A DNA stretch of 64,000 bases from an uncultured Clostridia bacterium (GTDB taxonomy: Bacteria > Bacillota > Clostridia > Oscillospirales > Acutalibacteraceae). Of this stretch, positions 31,972-42,297 are shown piece after piece (the stretch's first letter is position 1; the number at the start of each line of letters is the position of its first letter). The notes under the pieces are model-generated. The model was not told the origin of the DNA and searched no databases. It saw only the letters and a list, made by a program, of their open reading frames with translations. The stretch covers positions 1-64,000 of the forward strand of contig CAMVEX010000015.1 of assembly GCA_947166625.1 (NCBI GenBank). The letters are read 5' to 3'. Position numbers and translations under genes: made by a program.

Positions 31972-33360
31972 ATGCCCGATAAAGATTTGTTTTCATTAAA
32001 CGGCGTTGATATGCCTTGGAGCCTCGAAGCGGAGCAGGCGGTGATCGGGTGCATACTGTTTGATCCATCCTGCATCAGCGCCGTTCAGGTTCATATTACC
32101 GGGCCCGATTATTTTTATCGCCCCCAACATCAGGAGATATTCAGAGCTCTTATGGAGCTTGAAACCGAAAATAGAAACATAGATCCTCTTGTAGTTCTTG
32201 ATGTTTTGGTTTCGCGCGGTGTGTTTGATAATTCCGCCGGCAAAGAATATCTAATGAATCTGTATAATTCCGTGCCCTCCACAGAGAATGCGGAATCTTA
32301 TGCCAAGATCGTCAGAGAAAAGTATTATCTTCGCTCGCTCATCGGTCTTTCTGCGGAGGTCATAGATAAGGCTTCGGCTCAGAATATGACTGCCGATTCT
32401 CTTCTCGATGACGCAGAGCAAAAAATGTATAATATCAGGCAGGGTAAGGCAAAGGATGATCCCGAAAAGCTCTATGATATTGCTATCGGTCAGGTTTTTG
32501 ATACGATAAAAAAACGCACCGGCGAAGATAAAGAGCTTTATAAGGGATTCACCACCGGCTATGGCGATCTCGATAATATTCTGACCGGACTTAATCGCTC
32601 CGACCTGATAATTATCGGCGCCAGACCGGCAATGGGTAAAACGAGCTTTGCGCTGAATCTTGCCCGCAACGTTTCCCTTATCGGCAAAAGAAAGGTCCTT
32701 TTCTTTTCGCTCGAGATGACCAAAGAGCAGCTTGCCGCAAGGGTGCTCGGCTCCGAAGCGAGAGTATCAAGCATGAAGATGCGAAACGGCAGCGTAAGCA
32801 AGGACGATATGGAAAGGCTTGTCAATGCCGCCACCGTACTGCGTGACTGCGAATTGTATTTTGACGATACCTCCGCCATAACTGTTCCGGAAATGAAAGC
32901 GAAAACCCGCAGGCTTAAAAATGTTGATTGCGTTATTATTGACTATCTCGGTTTGATCAAGCCGGCCGTAAGAGCCGAAAACCGTGTTAACGAGGTCAGC
33001 GAGTTTACCAGAGCGCTCAAAAATATGGCGAAGGATCTCAATATACCCGTTGTCTGCTGCGCTCAGCTTTCAAGAGGCACCGAGGGCAGAGGCAAATCAC
33101 ACAGACCCCAGCTTTCCGACCTTCGTGAATCCGGCTCTATAGAGCAGGATGCCGATATTGTTATGATGCTTTACAGAGAAGATTACTATAAAGATGAATC
33201 ATCCGATGATTCATCTCAGTATGAAAACGGTGAAAGCGATATCAATAAAGTTTCGGTTATAATCTCAAAAAACAGGCACGGCTCTGTGGGGACGGTAGAA
33301 TTCGCGTGGGACGGTGAACATACATTATTCCTTCCGATAGAGAAAGTACATGATGATTGA
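31972..33360 (+). CDS. dnaB: Replicative DNA helicase
   Basis: 462 residues. N-terminal DnaB domain (about 12-115, beginning PWSLEAEQAVIGCILFDPSC), linker helix and RecA-like ATPase domain with Walker A GARPAMGKTSFALN (about 220) and Walker B DCVIIDYLGLI. The SGSIEQDADIVMMLYREDYY stretch is the conserved C-terminal motif. It unwinds DNA at the replication fork as a hexamer (called DnaC in Bacillus). The stop overlaps the tilS start by 11 bp. Confidence 0.97.
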   Translation: MPDKDLFSLNGVDMPWSLEAEQAVIGCILFDPSCISAVQVHITGPDYFYRPQHQEIFRALMELETENRNIDPLVVLDVLVSRGVFDNSAGKEYLMNLYNSVPSTENAESYAKIVREKYYLRSLIGLSAEVIDKASAQNMTADSLLDDAEQKMYNIRQGKAKDDPEKLYDIAIGQVFDTIKKRTGEDKELYKGFTTGYGDLDNILTGLNRSDLIIIGARPAMGKTSFALNLARNVSLIGKRKVLFFSLEMTKEQLAARVLGSEARVSSMKMRNGSVSKDDMERLVNAATVLRDCELYFDDTSAITVPEMKAKTRRLKNVDCVIIDYLGLIKPAVRAENRVNEVSEFTRALKNMAKDLNIPVVCCAQLSRGTEGRGKSHRPQLSDLRESGSIEQDADIVMMLYREDYYKDESSDDSSQYENGESDINKVSVIISKNRHGSVGTVEFAWDGEHTLFLPIEKVHDD

Positions 33361-34717
33361 AAAAGTTAAAGATACGATCGACAGATACGATATGATTGTA
33401 CCGGGAGCGAAAGTGATCGTTGCGTTATCCGGCGGCAGCGATTCCGTCTGTTTGCTTCATTGCCTTTGTTCATTAAAAGAAAAATACGGTATTTCGATCG
33501 AAGCCGCGCACGTTAATCATTGTCTGAGGGGCAAGGATGCCGATTCGGATGAGGAGTTTGTTCGTGATTTATGCTCCCGGCTTGAGATACCTCTGTCTGT
33601 TTTAAGAGCCGATGTCAGCGGATACGCCTGCGAGCAAGGGATGACGGTTGAGGAAGCCGGCAGAAAAATCAGATATGATTATTTCCGCGAAGTTGCAGGC
33701 GGCGGATTGATTGCCACAGCTCATAATCTCAATGACAGATTGGAAACATTTCTGTTTAACTTTTCTCGCGGTTCCGCATTAAAAGGGCTATGCTCTATCC
33801 CTCCGGTAAGGGACGGCATTATAAGACCGCTTATAGAATGCACCAAGGATGAAATCAACGCTTATTGTAAATCAAACTCTCTCGTATATGTGACTGATAA
33901 AACAAATCATTGCGTTGATTATTCAAGAAACAGGATTCGTCATAATGTGATTCCCGAATTAAAAATCATAAATAATTCGCTTGAAAAATCGGCTTTAAGG
34001 TGCATTGATTCACTCAATGAAGATGAAAAGTATTTATCGTCGCTTGCCGATGAGCTTATCCGCTCCGCCGCCGTTGAAGGCGGATATTCCATAGACCGCC
34101 TTGCTTCTTCTGATCTTCCCGTAAGAAAAAGGGCTCTCGCCCGGATATTAAAGAAAGAGATCGGCGGCGATATTGACGCTTTATCCGTAAAAGAAACAGA
34201 TTTTATAATCAGCCGTTATAAACGGGATAATTCAGGTAAAACAGTCCAGCTTTCAGGCGGTATGTTTGCAAGAACGCGTGCGGGATTGCTTGAATTTATA
34301 AGAGCATCGGATAAATCCGTACCGGATGAGACTTTTCTTAAAGAGGGTATCACTCTTTTTTCGGATTATATGATTGCCGTTTCCGTCACGGATATCAACG
34401 ATTATAATTCACAATTTGTTTCAAAAGATTTCTCAGGTTTTTTCGGTGATTGTGATAAGATTCTCGGTGAGCTTAAAGTGCGCGGACGAAAAAGCGGCGA
34501 CTGTATCAGATTTTCATCGCGCGGGATAACCAAGCTTTTGAGAAAAATCCAAAATGAGAATAAAATTCCGCCTGAGGTCAGAGAGACTCTTCCGGTTATA
34601 AGCGATGATAACGGTGTTCTCTGCGCTTATCGATGCGGAATTGATTCAAGATTTATTGTTACGGATAAAACCAAAAGGGTTATTATCATCAGAATTGAGG
34701 AGTGTGTTAAATCATGA
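33350..34717 (+). CDS. tilS: tRNA(Ile) lysidine synthase
   Basis: 455 residues. The PP-loop ATP site [11 protein letters not shown] lies near residue 27. [20 protein letters not shown] and [20 protein letters not shown] complete the N-terminal domain. TilS-specific C-terminal regions follow, including [13 protein letters not shown] near 375. The enzyme attaches lysine to C34 of tRNA-Ile(CAU), allowing AUA reading. It forms the usual tilS-hpt-ftsH order with a 4-bp overlap with hpt. Confidence 0.95.
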   Translation: MMIEKVKDTIDRYDMIVPGAKVIVALSGGSDSVCLLHCLCSLKEKYGISIEAAHVNHCLRGKDADSDEEFVRDLCSRLEIPLSVLRADVSGYACEQGMTVEEAGRKIRYDYFREVAGGGLIATAHNLNDRLETFLFNFSRGSALKGLCSIPPVRDGIIRPLIECTKDEINAYCKSNSLVYVTDKTNHCVDYSRNRIRHNVIPELKIINNSLEKSALRCIDSLNEDEKYLSSLADELIRSAAVEGGYSIDRLASSDLPVRKRALARILKKEIGGDIDALSVKETDFIISRYKRDNSGKTVQLSGGMFARTRAGLLEFIRASDKSVPDETFLKEGITLFSDYMIAVSVTDINDYNSQFVSKDFSGFFGDCDKILGELKVRGRKSGDCIRFSSRGITKLLRKIQNENKIPPEVRETLPVISDDNGVLCAYRCGIDSRFIVTDKTKRVIIIRIEECVKS

Positions 34718-35256
34718 ACAGCGATATCGAAAAGATATATTACAGCACGGAGGATCTTCATCGTATTACCGCAGAGCTCGGCAAGAGGATCAGTGAAGAT
34801 TATAAGGGTAAGAATCTTTTGCTTGTAAGCATTTTGAAGGGGTCCGTAATTTTTATGGCAGACCTTATGCGTGAGATTACCGTGCCGTGTGAGATAGATT
34901 TTATGTGTGTCTCTTCTTATGAAAATAAAACCAATAATAACAGCGGAGTTGTAAAGATCGTAAAGGATCTTGACATAAATGTAGAAGGCTACGATATTTT
35001 ACTTGTAGAAGATATTCTCGATTCCGGTCGGACCCTCAATTATGTCAGAAATCTGCTGACAGACAGGCATCCGGCGAGCATAAAAATATGTACCCTGCTT
35101 GATAAACCTGAGAGAAGAGTTGTTGATCTGTATGCCGATTATTCCGGCGCCGAAGTGCCCGACGCTTTCGTGGTGGGTTACGGTCTCGATTATGCTCAGA
35201 AATACAGAAATCTGCCATATATAGGCGTTTTAAAAGAAGAGATTTACAACAGTTAA
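34714..35256 (+). CDS. hpt: Hypoxanthine phosphoribosyltransferase
   Basis: 180 residues. PRPP-binding motif [11 protein letters not shown] (about 98-108) and an early [11 protein letters not shown] loop are typical. It salvages hypoxanthine and guanine to IMP and GMP. In Firmicutes Hpt also partners TilS and FtsH control, and the gene keeps its position between them here. Start overlaps tilS. Confidence 0.96.
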   Translation: MNSDIEKIYYSTEDLHRITAELGKRISEDYKGKNLLLVSILKGSVIFMADLMREITVPCEIDFMCVSSYENKTNNNSGVVKIVKDLDINVEGYDILLVEDILDSGRTLNYVRNLLTDRHPASIKICTLLDKPERRVVDLYADYSGAEVPDAFVVGYGLDYAQKYRNLPYIGVLKEEIYNS

Positions 35257-35268
35257 GGAGATAAGCAA

Positions 35269-37227
35269 TTGGATAATAAAAATAATGCGCCCAAGAGAAA
35301 TCGGCTTATAACGATCTTACCCTATATTCTTATTCCCATTTTGATTATCGTCGGTGTTTCCTACTATGCCGATCATCAAAAGGAAGAGAAGCCGGAGTAT
35401 TATCAGATAATCGCTCTGTTTGATCAATATAAGATCGATGAATACAGATTCAATAAAAACAGCGGAGCCCTTGTCTATCATATCAAGGGTGAGGATGAGA
35501 AAAAGTTTCACACTTACACGGTGCCGGTTCCCGATGTATTTATGGATGATGTCCATGATATGGTCCGTGAATATAATATAGAGCATCCCGATGACCCGAT
35601 TAAAGAAAAGCTGAGTAACGGCTCCGCCGGAGCAATAGTGCTTTCGATTCTTCCGACAGCGGTAATGGTGTTGCTGATGGTCGGAATGCTGGTGTTTATG
35701 TTCAGGCGAATGAATCAGACCATCAGCAACGAAAACAATAAAACCATTTCATTCGGCAAGGCGAGAGTTAAGAAAGTATCGGATGAAAAACGAAAAACGA
35801 CATTCGCGGATGTAGCCGGTGCCGACGAAGAAAAAGAAGAACTCACTGAGATAGTCGAATTCTTAAAGAATCCTCAGAAATTTGACGCACTTGGCGCAAG
35901 GATCCCTAAGGGAGTATTGCTTGTCGGCCCTCCGGGTACAGGTAAAACTCTTCTTGCGAGAGCAGTTGCGGGAGAAGCGGGTGTACCTTTCTTTTCCATT
36001 TCCGGCTCTGATTTCGTTGAGATGTATGTCGGCGTAGGCGCTTCAAGAGTAAGAGATTTATTTGATCAGGCTAAAAAAGCTTCGCCCAGCATAATCTTTA
36101 TAGATGAAATTGACGCTGTCGGCAGGCACAGAGGCGCCGGTATGGGAGGCGGCCACGATGAGAGAGAGCAGACCCTCAATCAGCTTCTTGTTGAAATGGA
36201 CGGTTTCGGCGCGAATGAAGGCGTTATCGTTATAGCGGCGACCAACAGACCTGATATACTTGACCCCGCTTTGCTTCGTCCCGGAAGATTTGATCGCCAG
36301 GTTACCGTCAATTATCCCGATCAAAAGGGGAGAGTGGCAATTCTTAAAGTTCACTCAAGAGGCAAACCGATAGCTCCGGATGTTGATTTTGAAAGCATAG
36401 CGAGGGCAACAGTCGGATTTACGGGCGCAGATCTTGAAAATCTTCTTAACGAGGCGGCGTTGCTCGCGGCGCGTAACGATAAGAAATCTATCACAATGCT
36501 TGAGATCGATGAAGCTGCGCTGAAGGTCGAAATAGGGTCCGAAAAGAAATCTCACAAGATGAATGAAAAAGCCAAGAAGCTCACCGCTTATCACGAATCG
36601 GGTCACGCTGTTTCGGCTTATTATCTCGAAAATGCCGATCCCGTTCATCAGATTTCGATCATTCCGAGAGGCTTTGCAGGCGGATACACTCTTTACAGAC
36701 CCGCTGAGGATAAGACTTATACCTCTAAAAACGAGCTTTTAGACAGCCTTGTTTACGGCCTTGGCGGAAGAGTAGCCGAGAAGCTTATTTTAGGCGATAT
36801 TTCAACAGGTGCCTCAAACGATATAAAGAGAGTCACTCAAACTGCGCGTGAAATGGTCACTAAATACGGTATGAGCGACAGGATCGGTCCCATTGCATTC
36901 GGCGAGGATAATAACGAAGTATTCCTCGGCAAGGAATTCGGCCATGTCCGCAATTATTCCGAGAAAGTTGCAGCGCAGATCGATGATGAGGTCGAGCGCA
37001 TTATTTCCGAAGCATATCAGCGCACCGAAAAGATTCTTACGAAGCATATAGATAAACTTCACGCTTTGGCAAAAGTCCTTCTTGAAAAAAATAAGATCGA
37101 GCAGGATGAATTCCTTAAAATCATGTCCGATGATTATAGCGAGGAAAACACCGCTGATGATTCCGATGTTCAGAATGAGGTCAGTTATTCCGAGATTAAA
37201 GAAGAATCGGACAATACTGAAAGCTGA
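35269..37227 (+). CDS. ftsH: ATP-dependent zinc metalloprotease FtsH
   Basis: 652 residues from a TTG start at 35269, eight bases after AAGGAG. Two membrane helices (about 13-30 and 121-145) flank the extracytoplasmic region. The AAA domain has Walker A GPPGTGKT near 220, Walker B IIFIDEID and the second region of homology ([20 protein letters not shown]). The zinc protease site is HESGH near 443, with a third ligand Asp further on. It degrades unfolded membrane proteins and some regulators. It is the last gene of the rnjA operon; a terminator follows. Confidence 0.97.
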   Translation: MDNKNNAPKRNRLITILPYILIPILIIVGVSYYADHQKEEKPEYYQIIALFDQYKIDEYRFNKNSGALVYHIKGEDEKKFHTYTVPVPDVFMDDVHDMVREYNIEHPDDPIKEKLSNGSAGAIVLSILPTAVMVLLMVGMLVFMFRRMNQTISNENNKTISFGKARVKKVSDEKRKTTFADVAGADEEKEELTEIVEFLKNPQKFDALGARIPKGVLLVGPPGTGKTLLARAVAGEAGVPFFSISGSDFVEMYVGVGASRVRDLFDQAKKASPSIIFIDEIDAVGRHRGAGMGGGHDEREQTLNQLLVEMDGFGANEGVIVIAATNRPDILDPALLRPGRFDRQVTVNYPDQKGRVAILKVHSRGKPIAPDVDFESIARATVGFTGADLENLLNEAALLAARNDKKSITMLEIDEAALKVEIGSEKKSHKMNEKAKKLTAYHESGHAVSAYYLENADPVHQISIIPRGFAGGYTLYRPAEDKTYTSKNELLDSLVYGLGGRVAEKLILGDISTGASNDIKRVTQTAREMVTKYGMSDRIGPIAFGEDNNEVFLGKEFGHVRNYSEKVAAQIDDEVERIISEAYQRTEKILTKHIDKLHALAKVLLEKNKIEQDEFLKIMSDDYSEENTADDSDVQNEVSYSEIKEESDNTES

Positions 37228-37234
37228 ATAATAA

Positions 37235-37268
37235 ATGCCGCAGAATCGGCCAAACCGATCTGCGGTAT
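37235..37268. terminator. Bidirectional terminator after ftsH
   Basis: ATGCCGCAGA-ATCGG pairs with CCGATCTGCGGTAT (one bulge, one mismatch) and is followed by TTTATTTG. It lies between convergent genes. Confidence 0.8.
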
Positions 37269-37276
37269 TTTATTTG

Positions 37277-38074
37277 TTATTTATTCAATATTTCGGAAAA
37301 CTTGATTATCTCAAATTTTGAATACTCTTTTTCAGCTTCTGCAAAATAACAATCAAGTTTGTTTTTGTCATGGCAATCTGAGGTCAGTATGAAGTATCCT
37401 CCTTTAGAATGGATATATTCGGCAATGTCAAGGGCAGGGTATGGCGATTTCCTGTAGCCTCGCGAAATTGCTCCCGTATTGATTTCAAATGGCTTATTAT
37501 AGGGTATAAGAGCATCCACGGCGTCATGCCACGCGTTAACATATCTTTTATCGCCGGTATCAAAAGCACACTGACCCTCATTGAATTTTGTTACAAGATC
37601 AAAATGCCCGATAATGTCAGCGTTGAGTTTATTGAGAACATCGCCTGTTATGCGATAATATTCCACCGCATAATCAATAAGCGATCCGCCGAAATATTTA
37701 TCTGCCGCCTTTTGCTGCTCATTAAGCGAATAATCGATTGCCTGATATTCACCGCCCATATTCAGATAATGGACCGATCCGATCGTAAAATCATATTTTC
37801 CCGGTACATCGGTACAGAAATAGTCAAGCTCTGTACCGCAGTAAATGTTTATTTTATCACGGTATTTGATTTTTAAATCATTTATCTCCGATATGTATTT
37901 ACGGGAATTCTCGGCGGTCATAGCCCAATCACATTCAAAATCATCTATATAAGCGTGACCGGAAAAGCCTAAATCGGTAAATCCTTTTTCGATTGCGGAT
38001 AAAACCATCTCTTCCGGAGTGTCTTTGCCGTCGCAGTAAATTGAATGAGTATGAAAGTTTTCTTTTTTAATCAT
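37277..38074 (-). CDS. PHP-domain histidinol-phosphatase-like protein
   Basis: 265 residues. PHP metal motifs are visible: HTHSIYCDGKDTPEEMV at the start, FSGHAYIDDF, a TELDYF segment, FTIGSVHYL, GHFDLVTKF and the final TSDCHDKNKL. Length and order fit HisJ (histidinol-phosphate phosphatase) of Firmicutes. No other histidine genes are nearby, so a different phosphoester substrate is possible. It stands alone between two terminators. Confidence 0.8.
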   Translation of the reverse strand: MIKKENFHTHSIYCDGKDTPEEMVLSAIEKGFTDLGFSGHAYIDDFECDWAMTAENSRKYISEINDLKIKYRDKINIYCGTELDYFCTDVPGKYDFTIGSVHYLNMGGEYQAIDYSLNEQQKAADKYFGGSLIDYAVEYYRITGDVLNKLNADIIGHFDLVTKFNEGQCAFDTGDKRYVNAWHDAVDALIPYNKPFEINTGAISRGYRKSPYPALDIAEYIHSKGGYFILTSDCHDKNKLDCYFAEAEKEYSKFEIIKFSEILNK

Positions 38075-38089
38075 ATTATTACCTATATA

Positions 38090-38118
38090 AAAAAGCCCGC
38101 ACTCAGTACGGGCTTTTT
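38090..38118. terminator. Bidirectional terminator
   Basis: AAAAAGCCCG and CGGGCTTTTT form a perfect stem around a 9-base loop with T-runs on both sides, between the secreted-protein gene and the PHP gene. Confidence 0.85.
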
Positions 38119-38133
38119 ATTATGCCTTAATTA

Positions 38134-39834
38134 TTACTTTTTGAGACCGCTGAAAAGGGTCTTGAAGAAGAGGCGGATGCTCTCAAAGAGCTGATTGATG
38201 ATATCTCTGATCTCGAGAACTTTGCCTTTTGCTTCATCGGAAACTACCGAAACTACAGCGCCGGAAACGGTCGAAAGGTTAACGGCATTGTAGGGAGGAT
38301 AAACGAAATCATAGTTAAGATCGCTTGTAACAACTTCATCATTAACAAGTGAGGTATAGGTCTTGCTTGTTAAAATATCGCTGTTGAAGGTGATGTCGCC
38401 TTCTGCTCCGCAGACAGCGTTGGTGAAGGAATAATCAAATATTCCGGATTCGCCCTCTTTTTCGATAACTGAGGTTGCATAAGTCTTTTCGCCTGCTTTG
38501 ATAACTACATCGATATCTTCGGCAAGGAAAGCAGTCTTAACATAGAGCTTGATATTCTCGTTAAGGTGAACCGAATAATAGCCGTTGTCATCCTTATAGA
38601 TTCCCTTCTGATTGAAGAGGGAGAAATCATTGAGGTGAACATAAGCGTTGGTATCAACGGTAACGATGGTCTTTACGGGTTTGTATTCGGATACAGGCTC
38701 TTTGAAGAGGACATCCTTTGCGAGCTCAAGGAAAGCCAATTCTTCAATCTGCTTGAAGCTTACATTGTAGTTGATCTGATTCTTGATCTTGCCGACGATT
38801 CCTTCATTCTGAGCAAGCTTGAGATCATAGAGAGCAATGCTTCCCGCTTCTCTGAGACCGAGAAGAACGTTTATAGCAAATTCATACTTTTCGGCGGAAT
38901 CGTTTGCGCGGACATCTATAACCCATTTCTGAGCATAAGTTTCTGCAAAGAAGGTGGTGTAAAGCTCGTCCATAAGAACATACTGATCGCTGGTGTTCCA
39001 AAGAGCGTCAGCTACACTGGTGCCGACATCATAAACTTTGAGAGCAACCGCGGTGTATGCGTTGCTGTTGATAGCGATTCTGGCAGCAGTATCAAATACC
39101 TTTGACGCTGCGAAACCGCCTGCATTGAGAACTTCCTTTTTAATGATTGATTCAACGCTCTCATCAATGTTTTCGATAAGGTTTCTCGCTGCCGATGCAA
39201 CTACGTTATATGTGCAGTTATCTGCGAGATAGGAGAGGTATTCTTTGTAGAAAGCATTCGCCGCCTGAACGGAAAGAATACGGGCATAAGCCTCTATTAC
39301 TCTGTCTCTTTCTTCTTCATAGAGATCGCCGATCTGAATCGCATACTTAATGTAATTGAAGGCTGTGGTCCATTCTGTGGAAGTAAGGACATCGGAGATC
39401 TTTACATAGCTGTTAACTTTCTGAAGGAGATCATTGAGATCGCTTGCTGTCTTGAGAACTTTAAGAATTTCGTGGAATTTGGATTCGCCGACATTGGCGT
39501 CAACCTTTTCAATAAGTGAGCAGAGGATTTTTTCGGCGTTTTCGATTGAAACACTGTTGTCAAATCCGTTTTTCCATGCGTCATCATACAGAGCAAAAAC
39601 GGTGTAGGTGAGCATAGTGTCTGCAAGCTGCTTATTGTTCTCAGCTACATACTGCCAATGAGCTGATTTTTCGTTATCGAGAAGTTTATCAATAACAAGC
39701 TCAAAGTTTGCATCCCAACCGGCAACTCTCTCCTCAGCGGAGGCAAGCTCGGTTTCTTCAGCAAAGGCAGTGAAGGGGACGGCGCAAAGCAGCATAACGA
39801 GCGATAGAACAACTGCTAAAATTTTCTTAGACAT
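38134..39834 (-). CDS. Secreted protein of unknown function with hydrophobic-basic C-terminal tail
   Basis: 566 residues. A signal peptide (about 1-25, cleavage after AFA) is followed by a long, mainly helical region (about 30-370) and a beta-rich C-terminal part (about 380-535). I recognise no domain. The last 20 residues (INQLFESIRLFFKTLFSGLK) form a short amphipathic, basic tail resembling that of the InlB-repeat protein at 23571-26153. The start has GGAGAAATTGCT upstream. It is a single gene flanked by terminators, and abundant Ala, Glu, Asn and Tyr with few Cys fit an extracellular protein. The tail may anchor it to the membrane; this is inference. Confidence 0.7.
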   Translation of the reverse strand: MSKKILAVVLSLVMLLCAVPFTAFAEETELASAEERVAGWDANFELVIDKLLDNEKSAHWQYVAENNKQLADTMLTYTVFALYDDAWKNGFDNSVSIENAEKILCSLIEKVDANVGESKFHEILKVLKTASDLNDLLQKVNSYVKISDVLTSTEWTTAFNYIKYAIQIGDLYEEERDRVIEAYARILSVQAANAFYKEYLSYLADNCTYNVVASAARNLIENIDESVESIIKKEVLNAGGFAASKVFDTAARIAINSNAYTAVALKVYDVGTSVADALWNTSDQYVLMDELYTTFFAETYAQKWVIDVRANDSAEKYEFAINVLLGLREAGSIALYDLKLAQNEGIVGKIKNQINYNVSFKQIEELAFLELAKDVLFKEPVSEYKPVKTIVTVDTNAYVHLNDFSLFNQKGIYKDDNGYYSVHLNENIKLYVKTAFLAEDIDVVIKAGEKTYATSVIEKEGESGIFDYSFTNAVCGAEGDITFNSDILTSKTYTSLVNDEVVTSDLNYDFVYPPYNAVNLSTVSGAVVSVVSDEAKGKVLEIRDIINQLFESIRLFFKTLFSGLKK

Positions 39835-39943
39835 AGCAATTTCTCCTTTGCATATTTTTACACAGTTATTATATAATAAAATGCTGTAAATTTCTATGAA
39901 TATTATTCACAAAAAATTCAAAATATTTTAGTCAATAATTAAC

Positions 39944-39978
39944 AATCCGGATAAGCCCTTCAACTTACCCGGATTTTG
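39944..39978. terminator. Bidirectional terminator
   Basis: AATCCGGATAAG pairs with CTTACCCGGATT (one mismatch), with an A-run to the left and TTTTG to the right. It ends the minus-strand condensation-domain gene (stop at 39990). Confidence 0.7.
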
Positions 39979-39989
39979 CAAAATCGGAA

Positions 39990-41273
39990 TTATTCAGATA
40001 TTAAAACACTGATGTTTTTTTCCATTTTATCAAAGAAATCATTGACTGTTTCTTTGTCTTTTTCGTTGCCTCTGACACACATTGAAAGGGTGAGTCTGTT
40101 TCTTACGGATGTTGCAGAAAGTAGAACGAAAGGCTTGTATTTAACAGCGCCCGTCATAAAACCGTCTGTCGGCTCGTGGCCGGATAAAGCGAGCTTATCA
40201 ACTTCCAGAATACCTATATTGCTCATGGCAAGCAAAGGATTTGAATAGCCTATTTTTATGATTTCTTCGCTTGCGGCGTGAGGCATGATCTTATATCCGA
40301 GCGACAGCAGAGGAAGGCCGTAAAGACCCATAAATTTATCCTGCTTGAATTCGTTTGCAGACCTGATGACATATTTGAGAGTCTCAAAAATATCTCTCCC
40401 GAGCTCCGGAATTTTACATTGCATCCACGATGTGTGGTTTGTATATCCCATATTTTCGACCGATTTTATATGCCTTCTGAGATCTATGGCGCAGGAAATG
40501 CTGACGCTCTCATCTTCTGAAAAGCCTGCGATTTCATAGAGGCTGTAAAAATACGCAGCCATCAGCATATCGTTTATTGTGGCTCCGAGTAACTTGCCTT
40601 TTGTCTTGATTTTGAGGAAAGTATCTTCGCTGATGGTTCTTTTTGCGATGAATGATTTATCTTCGGGAGAATCGGGGGTGAAGGGGAATGCGTGCTCGTC
40701 CTTTTTATTTATGTTTCTGTATAAATTTTGCGCAGCTTTACGGTCTGCATTTGAAAAATCTTTATAGACAGATGTATAAGCTCTTTTACCCGCTCTGTAT
40801 GAAAGGGGACTGATCTTCTTTTCCGAATAGTCGTTGTAATTTCTGCAAAAATCTTTCAGAAAATATTTGAAATCACCGCCGTCCATACACATATGGTTTT
40901 CGATTATGCAAAGCCTTGATTTTCCGCCGTGAATCAATACGAGAAATCTCATCTGAACCTGATCTTCGGGCTCGATCCTCCCGGTCAGAAATTCTTCGGA
41001 TAATGTTTCGACATCTTCATCATTAACTTCTTTAACTGTTAGAACATCTTCGATTTTGTATCTGTTTACCTGCCAATAAGGGCTCACATGATTATCCTTA
41101 AAGCTTGAATGAAGAACGGGCAGTTTCTCAAATGCACAGATTATAACGGTTTTAAGTGCTTCTGTATCAATAACAAAATCATAATCGAACTGAGCGTGAA
41201 CAACACGGTCATTAAAATCTCTGAAGAGATAATGCATTTTATCCCATAATTCGGCATTCAGTTTTCTGTCCAT
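39990..41273 (-). CDS. Condensation/acyltransferase-fold protein
   Basis: 427 residues. The motif HMCMDGG (about residue 131) matches the HHxxxDG-type catalytic motif of the chloramphenicol acetyltransferase/condensation-domain superfamily, as in alcohol acetyltransferases and PapA-type acyltransferases. A later stretch, TINDMLMAAYFYSL followed by SISCAIDLRRH, fits the second half of that fold. It probably moves an acyl group to an alcohol or amine at the membrane; the substrate is unknown. It overlaps the membrane-protein gene upstream by 16 bp, so the two are co-translated and likely work together. No NRPS modules are nearby. Confidence 0.65.
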   Translation of the reverse strand: MDRKLNAELWDKMHYLFRDFNDRVVHAQFDYDFVIDTEALKTVIICAFEKLPVLHSSFKDNHVSPYWQVNRYKIEDVLTVKEVNDEDVETLSEEFLTGRIEPEDQVQMRFLVLIHGGKSRLCIIENHMCMDGGDFKYFLKDFCRNYNDYSEKKISPLSYRAGKRAYTSVYKDFSNADRKAAQNLYRNINKKDEHAFPFTPDSPEDKSFIAKRTISEDTFLKIKTKGKLLGATINDMLMAAYFYSLYEIAGFSEDESVSISCAIDLRRHIKSVENMGYTNHTSWMQCKIPELGRDIFETLKYVIRSANEFKQDKFMGLYGLPLLSLGYKIMPHAASEEIIKIGYSNPLLAMSNIGILEVDKLALSGHEPTDGFMTGAVKYKPFVLLSATSVRNRLTLSMCVRGNEKDKETVNDFFDKMEKNISVLISE

Positions 41274-42085
41274 TCGCTGTCCGCCTCCGTTTCTTCGCTG
41301 AATGATTTATGCTTTTTGTTGACGCTGAGTCTGTAAAGTATGACCGCGAGTATGATCGGTATCGATAACAGTATTATTATCCAGCCGGGATGCCAATGAA
41401 CTATACCGAGCGTTGCCGCGATAATATAAACCATAGTCAAAGCGGGTACAATGTAACCGATCTGGAAAAATATCGCAAATCCGATTTTTTCTTTTTCTAC
41501 GAAAATTCCGTCAACGGTAAACATAACGAGTATCGCGAATATAAACACCAGCCACGCATGCGGAGCTCTCAAAGAAAGAACTATCAAAAAAACGGGCACT
41601 GCAAATGTAAAAACCGAGAATGCAAAGAGAATTCTTGAAATCGGTTTGAAGTTTTTCTCTTTTCCGGCAAATTCTGTCGCAATATTCGCAGACATATATG
41701 CAAAATAAAGGCAAAAGCCGTTGATCAGGAATATCCAGCTTCTTCTCCAGCCGTGAGTTATAAAGCTTACGATCAAAAAGATCAATATCACCGCGGCAAA
41801 ATAAAGAGCGGAGCCGAGTATCGTCTTTCTTATTTTTGATTTTCTTTCGCGGGTCGCATTGATCTCGCCTTTAAAATCGGCGAATTCTTTCCTGATATCG
41901 GGATGCTCTCCGACAATTATATCGTAGATAACTTTATCATCCATGATACCGGTGTGAGTGATTTCATTTGCTCTTTCGGTGATCTGCTCTACCAGACGTT
42001 TTTTGAAAGCGTGAAGATATTTATCCTCGGGTAAAGAGCTGAGAGCTTCATTCAGGTAGTTCATCAATTCTTTCAAATCAATCAT
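41258..42085 (-). CDS. Multi-pass membrane protein paired with the acyltransferase-like gene
   Basis: 275 residues from the ATG at 42085, which has GAAAGGC upstream; an in-frame ATG at 42121 has a poorer site. A cytoplasmic helical N terminus (about 1-85) of the kind seen before permease-like domains is followed by about six membrane helices, with YFAAVILIFLIVSFITHGW as the first. I do not recognise a family with certainty. It overlaps the condensation-fold gene, suggesting a membrane complex for modifying a lipid or cell-envelope component. Confidence 0.6.
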   Translation of the reverse strand: MIDLKELMNYLNEALSSLPEDKYLHAFKKRLVEQITERANEITHTGIMDDKVIYDIIVGEHPDIRKEFADFKGEINATRERKSKIRKTILGSALYFAAVILIFLIVSFITHGWRRSWIFLINGFCLYFAYMSANIATEFAGKEKNFKPISRILFAFSVFTFAVPVFLIVLSLRAPHAWLVFIFAILVMFTVDGIFVEKEKIGFAIFFQIGYIVPALTMVYIIAATLGIVHWHPGWIIILLSIPIILAVILYRLSVNKKHKSFSEETEADSEWTEN

Positions 42086-42297
42086 CTGCCTTTCAAATTT
42101 ATTACTATTGAATTTTAACATATTGCACCGAAACAGTAAAGTAAATTTTTTCTTAACAAACAGCCCTCAAATATTTGTGATTTGATATTGGCACTCGATT
42201 ATACCGAGTGCTTGTTTTTAACATTTTATTCATTTTATATTAACAAACTGTTGTAAACGTCGGGTTATAATGTTTGACGGAAAGAAGGTAATCCGTA

